Shown here piece by piece: positions 25,397-33,504 of a DNA stretch of 64,000 bases. Within the stretch, counting starts at the first letter, position 1. The number at the start of each line of letters is the position of its first letter. The stretch is from assembly GCA_026707945.1 (NCBI GenBank), contig JAPOVV010000110.1, forward strand, positions 62,001 to 126,000. Reading direction: 5' to 3'. The stretch is from Gammaproteobacteria bacterium. GTDB taxonomy: Bacteria; Pseudomonadota; Gammaproteobacteria; Pseudomonadales; Azotimanducaceae. The notes under the pieces were generated by a model. The model ran no database searches. It was given only the letters and a program-made list of their open reading frames with translations, and was not told where the DNA came from. Made by a program: the position numbers and the translations under genes.

Positions 25397-26533
25397 CTAG
25401 TTCGCGGTATTGAGCGCGACTTGATGGTGCGGCGCCGTCAAGTAATGTTCCGCAATCGTTCGCGGATACGAACCTCGTTGAGCGTATTCGCCATAGTCGC
25501 TAAACGGATGCTCGCCAAGCAATCGCAAGATCGTGTGGACGTGATTGGAACTCACGTCGTTGTACTCGATCAACATGCGGTTTGGAATGAATATCCGGTA
25601 GTAGATGTCCTCATCGCGATTGTCGTAGACGACGAAGCCATCACTTAATGCGTCGTCTACTGTCGCTCGTACTCGCCCCGCGAACGGTTCCGCCAGATTA
25701 TTGATGTACTCATCAATCACATCATGCACGCCATTGAGCGATTGTCTTGAGAGCGTCCCGATTCGAGCACCCACGCCGTCAAACTTCGACACGTCGTACG
25801 TACGACCTCGGTCCAGTTGACCGCGTCCCGATCCAACGATGACATCACGACCAATCAACGCGTCCTGCTTTGCGAAGGAACGTTCATCATCTGTAAACGC
25901 CTCGATTAGATCTCTGCCTAAGCGCGCTTCATCGACTAGCGGCGCTCGGCCGTCCACACTGAGCGGCTGAGCACCTAGAAAAGCTGGCGCTAACACGATA
26001 TCTGCTTCCTGAACTAGGAAGTTCAAGGCAAGATGGTGGCCATCGACCTGAAATCCCCAAGCACCATCTATTCTCGGATCCCCAAACAACGCAACCGTAT
26101 GAGAGCCAAGTGGCGCCGCACGTGCGACTTGTGTAATCTCATTGGCAATAAGCCTAGCTTTGACGAGTCCAGACTCGCTTAGTAATTTAGCGACCAATTC
26201 CCATGCAAGCCGTTGCTGTTCCGCGGACATCTCACGCAACTCGATGCCGCCGGAGCGGGTGCCAGGCACATTTGTCCACGAATGCATTTCTGCATCACCA
26301 AGGCAGTATTGCGCCTGTTTCACCATGCCTTCATCAAGTGATGACACCCAACTAACGGCAGCTGCCGTTATCGGTGCAACTGCAGGATCATCGCTTACGA
26401 CCGCATCAATCGGTTCACACGCAGCAAGGTCTGACGCTACACGGTTTGAGTCGGATTGAGCTTGCGAACAACCCGCCACGGTAGCACACACGATTGAGAA
26501 GAACACCAACCGCATCGAGTTTCGGAACCACAT
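25397..26533 (-). CDS. DUF3500-family lipoprotein
   Basis: The 378-residue protein has a lipoprotein signal with TVAGC, lipidated cysteine at 22, and should reside in the periplasm attached to a membrane. The body matches DUF3500: GIELREMSAEQQRLAW, a following LLSESG, WGFQVDGHHLALNF with its histidine pair, and PAFLGAQP. The family is of unknown function; the paired histidines suggest metal binding. I chose the ATG at 26533, which puts the signal peptide at the start and leaves 19 bases after the upstream gene; the longer frame from 26599 would overlap that gene. Co-transcription with the selenoprotein gene is likely. Confidence 0.8.
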   Translation of the reverse strand: MWFRNSMRLVFFSIVCATVAGCSQAQSDSNRVASDLAACEPIDAVVSDDPAVAPITAAAVSWVSSLDEGMVKQAQYCLGDAEMHSWTNVPGTRSGGIELREMSAEQQRLAWELVAKLLSESGLVKARLIANEITQVARAAPLGSHTVALFGDPRIDGAWGFQVDGHHLALNFLVQEADIVLAPAFLGAQPLSVDGRAPLVDEARLGRDLIEAFTDDERSFAKQDALIGRDVIVGSGRGQLDRGRTYDVSKFDGVGARIGTLSRQSLNGVHDVIDEYINNLAEPFAGRVRATVDDALSDGFVVYDNRDEDIYYRIFIPNRMLIEYNDVSSNHVHTILRLLGEHPFSDYGEYAQRGSYPRTIAEHYLTAPHHQVALNTAN

Positions 26534-26552
26534 GACGCCGCGGCAGGACCGA

Positions 26553-27632
26553 TTACGCGTCAACCTGGTCGTACTTACGGGATTTTTCTCGATACTCAAA
26601 ATCGTCGATCGCGAGCTGCGACCTCATCGAAGCCGTCGCTTCTGCTGGACCGGCATCTAATGGAATTCCCGTCGCATCCGCGATCCGCGTGATGCCGTTG
26701 AATGCAGACGTAACGGCGATTGCATCGACCGTCTCTTGTGGACCGAGCGCTTCAATGCATTCCTCTCGTATCGACGCAACGTCTTCCCATCGACGGGAAA
26801 TCGTTGAATCGACTAACTGTCCGAGTAAACGTCCATGCTCGATACCCGAGTCAATCGTTGTGTCCATGACGCCTCGAAGCTCAAACTCGCCACTCCCACG
26901 GAGCAGCATGGTGTGCATCGTCGTTCAGTAGAAACACTGATTCAACGCGGACACTCGCGCCGCGATAAATTCAGCTTGGCTCCTGGAAATAGAAATGGGT
27001 AAATTGGTAATGTAATACGCTTGGCGCATCACCGTAAAGAACAACTCGATGACGAGTGGGACAAGACCCATGGCGCGAATGATGTTCGCCTGTCTCGGGA
27101 TTCCGACTTCGTTTAGTTGACCATCGCGTGGTGCGAGTCGAACCCATGCGCCGTCTTCTACGACTTCCGGTTCAGTCTGCCCTGTCGGCGGATCATCCGA
27201 GCCTTCTAACGTCTCCGGGACTGGCAACCCTAATCCTTGATGCAGCGTATCGATCACCACCGATGTCGCAACCACGCCAATGAGTTCGATGTATTCGCTA
27301 TCCGTCATGCCGTTCGCCAGAGCGTTCTCAAACACAGACCGGCTCATTCGAGCGGGATCGGTTCGAATTCGGTGAATGACGTCGACTGCGACTGGGGATA
27401 AATCAGTGACCGTTTCGTGTTCGCCATCGACCGCATTCGGTGAAAGTGCCTCCAATCGACGTCGGCACAGCTCGCATTCGAAACTTTGACGAGCCTCCCG
27501 GATCATTGCCATGTGATCGCGCCCGGTCCAGAAAGGTCCACTTTCACCCAACCGTCGCCATACTTCGGCGAACGCATCGACAGTCGCCTGACGAATCGGA
27601 TATTCGCAATTCTCAAACACGTTCGCTTCCAT
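26553..27632 (-). CDS. AhpD-like (carboxymuconolactone decarboxylase superfamily) selenoprotein, TGA read as selenocysteine
   Basis: The two open frames at 26925-27632 and 26553-26918 are in the same phase and separated by one TGA (26927-26925) and two codons. Read through, they form one 359-residue protein. The TGA falls exactly at the second cysteine of the AhpD redox motif: E222, then C233-F-Y-U236-T-T-M-H240, i.e. CxxUxxxH. The sequence after the TGA continues the family without a break, including DAIAVTSAFNGITRIADAT. An extra CxxC lies at C53 and C56. A SECIS-like hairpin follows the TGA. AhpD-type proteins reduce peroxides or relay electrons; the selenolate would be the attacking residue. 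The ATG at 27632 is preferred over a TTG at 27644. Selenoprotein status is inferred; selA, selB, selC and selD are not in the window. Confidence 0.85.
26889..26927 (-). promoter_or_regulatory. Candidate bacterial SECIS element after the in-frame TGA
   Basis: In the mRNA sense, the TGA (26927-26925) is followed by 17 bases and then a hairpin: GCTGCTCC at 26907-26900 pairs over eight positions with GGAGTGGC at 26896-26889 (two of them G-U), leaving the apical loop GTG at 26899-26897. The loop begins 25 bases after the TGA, inside the 16-37-base window reported for bacterial SECIS elements, and it is G-rich as expected for SelB binding. It overlaps codons for the LLRGSG part of the protein. No folding program was run. 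Confidence 0.7.
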
Positions 27633-27864
27633 AGAAAAACCCAACCTCGTTGCTCATCGATTGACAAAACTCCGCACAAGTAAATTTAAACACGTTCACG
27701 ATAGTGCCAATCGAGAAATATCCCCGAGAGTGTTGGTTCCTAGTAGAACGCACTTTGATAACACGCGTTTAATACGATGAGGTTTTATAAGAACGGCGCG
27801 TTCTCGACGTACTCGCAGTTGAGATACGCGTCAAGACGGCTTGCAACGAACGGGAGGCATTCTG

Positions 27865-29514
27865 ATGAGCTCCATCCTGATTAAGAACGGTACAGTTGTA
27901 GATGGAACGGGAGCGGCTCCCATTCAACGCAATCTTGCTATTAATGAAGGCAAGATCGTTGACGTAGTCGCGAATCCCGATCGCGTCATCGACGCGGAAC
28001 ACCGGATCGTTAGCCCGGGATTTATCGACATCCATACGCACTTTGATCCGCAACTATGCTGGGACGGTCTCGCTACGCCATCACTTGAGCACGGGGTAAC
28101 AACGGTAGTCATCGGTAATTGCTCGTTGTCGCTCGCCCCGGTGAAACCGGACGGGACAGGGAAGCTAATTTCGATGTTCCAGGTCATCGAAGACATCAAG
28201 AAACCAACGTTCGATGCCGCCGTCCCGTGGTGTTGGGAGACGTTTCCTGAATACCTCGACTTTATCCGAGGAAAGTTAGGCGTCAATGTCGGCGCACTCG
28301 TCGGTCATTCGGCCGTTCGTGCCTACGTGATGGGTAAGGCAAGTCAAGAACGAGCAGCGACAACTCAAGAAATCGATACGATGTGTTCGATCATTGCAGA
28401 GGCGATGTCTGCGGGCGCGCTAGGCATTTCAAGCTCGTACCTGGACATGGACGAAGAAATGCGCCCCGTTCCCAGCCGATTTGCCGAGATCGACGAGAAG
28501 ATCGCACTCGCCAAAGCCATGGCCGCCAGCGGGCGCGGCGTATGGCAGGTCGTGCCATACATTGTTGATATAGAGCAATCACTCGACAACATCAGAGAAC
28601 TAGGCGACATCAGCTTGGCAGCGGGTATCCCGTGCAGCTACCAACCATTGCTCGGGTCTGGCGGTCGTGCAGTCGACGTTCAACTCCAAGCGCTACGGGA
28701 GCAACACGAACGTGGTGCCAGGGTGTATGGACAAACGATGCCTCGTACCTTCGATATGAACATGCGCCTATCCGAGACCAGCATGTTGTTCTATGGGTAT
28801 CCGTCATGGAAAGCCATCATGGACCTGCCAGCCGCCGAACGCTTACAGAAATTTAGTGATCCCGCAACTCGCCGCACGCTTGTCGATGAACTGGTTCCGC
28901 GAGAAAGCGGCGTTTTTAGTATCGCCCAAATGCGTGTTGGTGATGTCTACAGTGAGGAGAACAAAACTTATCAGGGACAAACGGTTGCGGAAATTGCCCA
29001 AGCTGAGGGTAAAGCGATCGGTGAGGTGATTCTCGATTTGTCGCTTCGCGACAATCTCGACACCGAGTTCCAATTGAGGGGTGTGGTTAATGCCGACCAA
29101 GAGGCTGTCGTACGACTGATTGAGAGTCCGTTCTGCCACTTCGGCGCATCCGATGCAGGGGCTCATATCACGCAGTTCTGCGGAACCGGCGACACTACCT
29201 ATCTACTGTCACACTTCGTTCGTGACTCTGGTCGGCTACCGCTCGAGCGCGGCATCCAGTGCATGACCAGCGAGCTCGCACACGACTGGGGTATTCGTGA
29301 TCGCGGTACCTTGGAAGCGGGACAAGCAGCCGATGTTGTGATCTTTGATGCGGACAAGGTGGCAATTACCAAGGACGAGTTTGTTGACGACTTTCCTGGT
29401 GAAGCGCGCCGGTATGTTCGAAGGGCAACGGGCTTCGACCACGTGCTAGTTAACGGTGAAGTGGTCTATAACAGCGATGGCTATTCAGAAACCAGACCAG
29501 GAGAAATCGTCTGA
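27865..29514 (+). CDS. D-aminoacylase-like (N-acyl-D-amino-acid deacylase) amidohydrolase
   Basis: The 549-residue protein belongs to the D-aminoacylase/dihydroorotase-like amidohydrolases, which hydrolyse N-acyl-D-amino acids or related amides with a metal centre. Visible: IKNGTVVDGTG at the start, the metal-binding DIHTHFDPQLCWD, GVTTVVIGNCSLSLAPV, GHSAVRAYVMG, and a C-terminal GASDAGAHITQFCG with the catalytic aspartate region. The start at 27865 follows GGGAGG by seven bases; the longer frame from 27841 has no such site. It is transcribed divergently from the selenoprotein gene, with about 230 bases between. The substrate is unknown. Confidence 0.85.
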   Translation: MSSILIKNGTVVDGTGAAPIQRNLAINEGKIVDVVANPDRVIDAEHRIVSPGFIDIHTHFDPQLCWDGLATPSLEHGVTTVVIGNCSLSLAPVKPDGTGKLISMFQVIEDIKKPTFDAAVPWCWETFPEYLDFIRGKLGVNVGALVGHSAVRAYVMGKASQERAATTQEIDTMCSIIAEAMSAGALGISSSYLDMDEEMRPVPSRFAEIDEKIALAKAMAASGRGVWQVVPYIVDIEQSLDNIRELGDISLAAGIPCSYQPLLGSGGRAVDVQLQALREQHERGARVYGQTMPRTFDMNMRLSETSMLFYGYPSWKAIMDLPAAERLQKFSDPATRRTLVDELVPRESGVFSIAQMRVGDVYSEENKTYQGQTVAEIAQAEGKAIGEVILDLSLRDNLDTEFQLRGVVNADQEAVVRLIESPFCHFGASDAGAHITQFCGTGDTTYLLSHFVRDSGRLPLERGIQCMTSELAHDWGIRDRGTLEAGQAADVVIFDADKVAITKDEFVDDFPGEARRYVRRATGFDHVLVNGEVVYNSDGYSETRPGEIV

Positions 29515-29635
29515 TTGGCCGCTTGCAGCCCATAACGCGAACCTCAACATTGGATGATGCGGTTACCGGGCTCATATCTCCGTGGCATCATTCGCTTCGA
29601 CCCTAAATAGTCACTCGAACACGTTGTAGATCCAA

Positions 29636-30307
29636 ATGGAATTTCTGATCGGCATCATCGTCCTCGTCGTGGTGGTCGTGTGGTTTATGTCCAAGTCCTC
29701 CGAAGGCAGCAAACCCGGTATGCAATTCGCTCCTGCGAAATCACGGAGCGAGGTGACCATCGAGTTTAGAGGTCTGCTAGACACTGGAAAGTCTCTTGTC
29801 GCTTTAGGTGATGAGTTGCCTTACGGGATCAACTACATGAAGTCGGAACAACCCATCATCGCCGTGGACAACGTCTCCTTCATCCGCAATCGATCTGAGT
29901 ACATTGCGGGTAACGCTGGAGTCTCCGTTCGTGTAATGAAAGGCGTGAGCTTCCGAACCGGTGGAACAAAAGGTCGCCGGATTGAGACACCCCACGTTCT
30001 CGACACGGGAACCCTCGTAGCAACCACGAAGTGTTTCTACTTTATTGGTGACAGGAATACCGCGAAATACCCCTATCAGAAACTCATGATGTGCCGTATC
30101 GATAGAAGCGGCAAGATCATTGAGATGACGAAGAACACATCAAACGCGAAGACTGAGTACTTTGAACATCGCGTATTTGGCGCTGACATCAAACTGGAAG
30201 CAGCTTACTTCACCTTTGATTACTTTGCGACGAACCCGGACGCCGGTTCCATGTCGTATTCGGACGACATTGGCGATGTACTCCTTGTTGCCGGCGACCA
30301 TAACTAG
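29636..30307 (+). CDS. Membrane-anchored hypothetical protein
   Basis: The 223-residue product starts with one transmembrane helix (GIIVLVVVVVWFM at about 5-18), followed by a cytoplasmic or periplasmic domain. The central part, with ETPHVLDTGTLVATTKCFYF and a following KYPYQKLMMCRID, resembles bacterial PH-like/GRAM domains, where the phrase dTGxLxxTxxxxxF is common. I do not recognise a named family. It sits between the D-aminoacylase-like gene and a metallophosphoesterase, both on the same strand, with gaps of 121 and 92 bases, so co-transcription is uncertain. Confidence 0.65.
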   Translation: MEFLIGIIVLVVVVVWFMSKSSEGSKPGMQFAPAKSRSEVTIEFRGLLDTGKSLVALGDELPYGINYMKSEQPIIAVDNVSFIRNRSEYIAGNAGVSVRVMKGVSFRTGGTKGRRIETPHVLDTGTLVATTKCFYFIGDRNTAKYPYQKLMMCRIDRSGKIIEMTKNTSNAKTEYFEHRVFGADIKLEAAYFTFDYFATNPDAGSMSYSDDIGDVLLVAGDHN

Positions 30308-30399
30308 CTCATGATGCGCATCTAATATTCATCCGATGCGAGCCTTTTGCGCTCCGATCAAACCACCTACTCTCCATTCTGCACCATTGTTGAACCGTT

Positions 30400-31458
30400 G
30401 TGAGACGTAACGCCTTCCCCCTGTTTGCGTTCGCGTTCTACGTCGTCACCATCGTGTACCCGGTGCTTCGGGTGTGGTGGTGGTACGACGCATCAAACCT
30501 GATTTCAGGAGCCCTAGTCACGCTTCTGATGATCGCTTTTCTGGTCGTGCCATTGGCTCTGTTCTTGAGCCGCTTCGTATTTCGCTTACGCATGCCCGAT
30601 CAATTCATGCCTTCGCTGTACTCAGCGATCGGATGCTGCTTCCTGTTCTTTCCTATCGTTCTAGTTATTGAATTCGTTCGCTGGATTCCAGGATTCCCAC
30701 ACGGCTTCGAGAGTCCTATCGCCGTGGTGTGTGCACTGGCATGTGCGATTTATGCCTCACTCAACGCACAACGGTTACACGTCAAGACGCTTCGTATCAG
30801 GGGTAAACCCCAAATAGAAAATCAGTCGATCGTTCAACTATCGGACGTCCACATCGGCTCGCGTTCCCCGAAATACCTTGAACGGATCGTAAAGAAAGTA
30901 CAGCGACTCGATCCAACATGGGTCGTTATCACGGGTGATTTGCTCGATTCCCACGATATCGGCAAGACCGAACTAGATCCGTTAAGGCAGATCGCAGACC
31001 GAACGTTACTCGTGACAGGCAACCACGAGCGATATGAGGGTATCGATCGTGTCACATCCATCCTCGAATCGCTGGGTGTTAGAGTCTTAAGAAACGAGGA
31101 AGTGGACGCGCTCCCATTTCAATTCGTTGGTATCGACGATCACGATTCACCAAGTCACCTGATCGACCAACTCAAGAGATTTGAACCTCTTCAAGACGCC
31201 TATCGAGTCCTGCTCTACCATCGCCCACACGGCATGGAGCACGCATCTAACTGGGGTTTTGACCTAATGCTCGTAGGTCATACCCACCGTGGCCAGATTT
31301 TTCCGTTCCACTTCATCGTTAGAAGGTTCTTTCGATTTATTCACGGCACGCACCTGTTTGGGAGCATGACACTGCACATCTCAAGTGGTACTGGGACATG
31401 GGGTCCAATACTGAGACTGGGTAGTCGGAATGAAATTACGCGCGTGGTATTTGCCTAG
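30400..31458 (+). CDS. Membrane-anchored calcineurin-like metallophosphoesterase
   Basis: The N-terminal 130 residues hold about four hydrophobic helices. The cytoplasmic part is a complete metallophosphoesterase: LSDVHIG, TGDLLDS, GNHERY, YHRPHG and GHTHRGQ supply the two-metal site. The layout resembles YkuE/YaeI-type proteins, which are thought to act on phospholipid head groups or lipid A precursors. The start is a GTG at 30400. It is 352 residues long. Two hairpins directly after the stop probably end transcription. Confidence 0.85.
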   Translation: MRRNAFPLFAFAFYVVTIVYPVLRVWWWYDASNLISGALVTLLMIAFLVVPLALFLSRFVFRLRMPDQFMPSLYSAIGCCFLFFPIVLVIEFVRWIPGFPHGFESPIAVVCALACAIYASLNAQRLHVKTLRIRGKPQIENQSIVQLSDVHIGSRSPKYLERIVKKVQRLDPTWVVITGDLLDSHDIGKTELDPLRQIADRTLLVTGNHERYEGIDRVTSILESLGVRVLRNEEVDALPFQFVGIDDHDSPSHLIDQLKRFEPLQDAYRVLLYHRPHGMEHASNWGFDLMLVGHTHRGQIFPFHFIVRRFFRFIHGTHLFGSMTLHISSGTGTWGPILRLGSRNEITRVVFA

Positions 31459-31459
31459 A

Positions 31460-31497
31460 TTACAAGCGTACGTTTGTAAGGTCTAGTACACACTAGA
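31460..31497. terminator. Paired hairpins between convergent genes
   Basis: A 20-base near-palindrome (TTACAAGCGTACGTTTGTAA, 31460-31479) starts two bases after the phosphoesterase stop. A second hairpin follows, TCTAGT at 31482-31487 and ACTAGA at 31492-31497 with loop ACAC. The genes on both sides converge here, so a bidirectional terminator is plausible. No long T-run is present on either side, so it is not a classical intrinsic terminator. Confidence 0.45.
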
Positions 31498-31508
31498 ACA
31501 TCGCGTTA

Positions 31509-32189
31509 CTAGCCCATAAATTGCTGCCACGTCGGTAGATCCTTGACATTCAGATACGCGTTCGCCTTTTTCGTTTCGCCCATGGTCGCGTTCGGAACAT
31601 GACTGTAGTTATGACCTGGTAACAACAACGTGTCGTCGGGTAATGCCTTTAGTTTCTGCAGGCTGTGAAACATCTCTTCGGAATCTGATCCAGGCAAATC
31701 CACGCGCCCACAGCCGTCAATAAACAACGTGTCACCCGAAACGAGCGTGTTCTTTACGCGGAAGCACTGTGAACCCGGGGTGTGACCTGGCGTATGCAAA
31801 AACTCAACTTCGACGAGACCTACGTCTAAGGTGTCCCCAGAGTCGACCTTCTTGATGTCCGAATCTGATATCCCCGTGACTTTTTGCACACCCTGCGCCT
31901 CAAGGCGATGTGCATAGACCTTCACCGGACGTTTTTCCATGATTTGCGCCACGCCTTCGATCCCTTCGCCCCGCATAGCGCCACCAACGTGATCGGGATG
32001 GTAGTGCGTGACCAACACATTGTTTAAAACGTAGTCCTTCTCATCAAGATGATCGAGCAACGCGTCGATATCCCATGCGGGATCTACGAGCACGACTTCT
32101 CGTGTTGACTTGGAACCGACGATATATGTGAAGTTCATCATCGGACCGATCTGAATCTGCTCGATGATCAGTTCGTCAGATAACTGCAT
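31509..32189 (-). CDS. Metallo-beta-lactamase fold hydrolase, glyoxalase II-like
   Basis: The 226-residue product has the metal-binding THYHPDHVGG (HxHxDH), HTPGHTPGSQCF, SGDTLFIDGCGRVD and a later GHNYSH. This set matches YcbL/GloB-type hydrolases that cleave thioesters such as S-lactoylglutathione. The C-terminal substrate domain of true glyoxalase II is missing, so a related thioester or persulfide substrate is possible. It is divergent from the CoA transferase gene at 32292, with 102 bases between. Confidence 0.87.
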   Translation of the reverse strand: MQLSDELIIEQIQIGPMMNFTYIVGSKSTREVVLVDPAWDIDALLDHLDEKDYVLNNVLVTHYHPDHVGGAMRGEGIEGVAQIMEKRPVKVYAHRLEAQGVQKVTGISDSDIKKVDSGDTLDVGLVEVEFLHTPGHTPGSQCFRVKNTLVSGDTLFIDGCGRVDLPGSDSEEMFHSLQKLKALPDDTLLLPGHNYSHVPNATMGETKKANAYLNVKDLPTWQQFMG

Positions 32190-32291
32190 GGCGACTCTTG
32201 AATAGATATTCCGATGGCATTATCCACCGAGCGTTTCACGCTAGACTTGTGACTACGGCAACCTGATCAAGGACCCTTTTGAGGAGCATCA

Positions 32292-33491
32292 ATGGCCGCA
32301 CTGGACAATCTACGTATCTTGGATTTGACGCAATACGAAGCCGGTACCTCTTGTACCCAAGCGCTCGCATGGCTTGGTGCTGATGTTGTCAAAGTCGAAG
32401 CACCAGGTGTAGGAGATCCGGGACGAGGTGTTGGGTTAACGGGTGAAGAGCGTTATTCCGCGTATTTCTGTAATTGGAATGCGAATAAACGTAGCATCGT
32501 TATTAATCTGCAGAAAGAAGAAGGCCGGGAGCTGCTGTTAGAAATGGTCCCGAAATTCGATGTGTTTGTCGAAAACTACGGACCTGGTGTCGTCGAACGT
32601 CTGCGAATCGACTACGAAGATTTAAAGGAAATACACCCCACGCTAATCTACGCTCGACTCAAAGGATTCGGTACTTCCGGCCCGTATTCAGATTTCAAGA
32701 GTTTTGATATGGTGGCGCAAGCCGCCGCCGGTGCATTTTCCGTAACGGGCGAACCCGACGGACCGCCGATCGTTCCAGGTCCAACCATCGGCGATTCTGG
32801 CACAGGTGTCCAATTGGCGATGGCCATCCTTGCTGCATACATACAACGTAACCGCGATGGCGTCGGGCAATTGATCGAAATTTCGATGCAAGAAGCCATG
32901 ACCTACTACATGCGAACTCGCATCGCTACCGGCTCAAAATGGGGCACGCGCCCCACCAGACGAACTGGAAACACTCAAGGTCTTCCGCCTGTTGACATAT
33001 TTCCTTGCAAACCCTTTGGTCCTAACGACTACATCTACTTGATGCCGATTACGTCCGGTCACTGGGATGCACTATGCACTGCGTTGGAAAGACCTGACCT
33101 ACTAGTCGATGAACGATTTGTCGAACCGCGGAAACGGCGCGATCATAAAGCCGATTTGAACGCCATCATCGAAGGGTGGCTTTCCGACAAAACAAAGTAT
33201 GACGCCATGGCTATCCTCGGTCAAGCCGGTGTCCCCTGTTCCGCAATCCTTGACACCGCGGAGCTTCACAGCGACGAACACTTACTCGCGCGCGGTTTCG
33301 TCAAGGAGCTTGACCACCATGGTCATGGACCCACTAGGTTGCTCGGATTCGCACCGAGAATGTCGGAGTCCGAGGTTGAGATCACACGAGCGCCGCTTTT
33401 AGGGGAACATACCGACGACGTGTTGCAAGGTGATATGCAACTATCGCATGGTCGCGTCGAGCAACTTCGAGCTAACGGCGTCGTCGAGTAA
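32292..33491 (+). CDS. CoA transferase, family III (CaiB/BaiF)
   Basis: Family III enzymes move CoA between carboxylic acids through an aspartyl-CoA intermediate and form interlocked dimers. Here the nucleophile is present: D139 in GTSGPYSDFKSFDMVAQA. The N-terminal LRILDLTQYEAG and ADVVKVEAPG are typical. At 399 residues it has normal length. The ATG follows GAGGAG by about six bases. Together with the nearby hydratase and CoA transferase-like genes at 34.9-38.1 kb it indicates acyl-CoA catabolism, but no substrate is evident. Confidence 0.9.
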   Translation: MAALDNLRILDLTQYEAGTSCTQALAWLGADVVKVEAPGVGDPGRGVGLTGEERYSAYFCNWNANKRSIVINLQKEEGRELLLEMVPKFDVFVENYGPGVVERLRIDYEDLKEIHPTLIYARLKGFGTSGPYSDFKSFDMVAQAAAGAFSVTGEPDGPPIVPGPTIGDSGTGVQLAMAILAAYIQRNRDGVGQLIEISMQEAMTYYMRTRIATGSKWGTRPTRRTGNTQGLPPVDIFPCKPFGPNDYIYLMPITSGHWDALCTALERPDLLVDERFVEPRKRRDHKADLNAIIEGWLSDKTKYDAMAILGQAGVPCSAILDTAELHSDEHLLARGFVKELDHHGHGPTRLLGFAPRMSESEVEITRAPLLGEHTDDVLQGDMQLSHGRVEQLRANGVVE

Positions 33492-33504
33492 GTGTGCGCA
33501 AAGA

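Noticed and set aside
26925-26927. TGA between the two AhpD-like frames as an ordinary stop or pseudogene mutation
   Set aside because: The codon sits exactly at the second redox cysteine, the phase is kept, the downstream sequence is conserved and a SECIS-like hairpin follows. A random nonsense mutation would not be expected to coincide with all of these.
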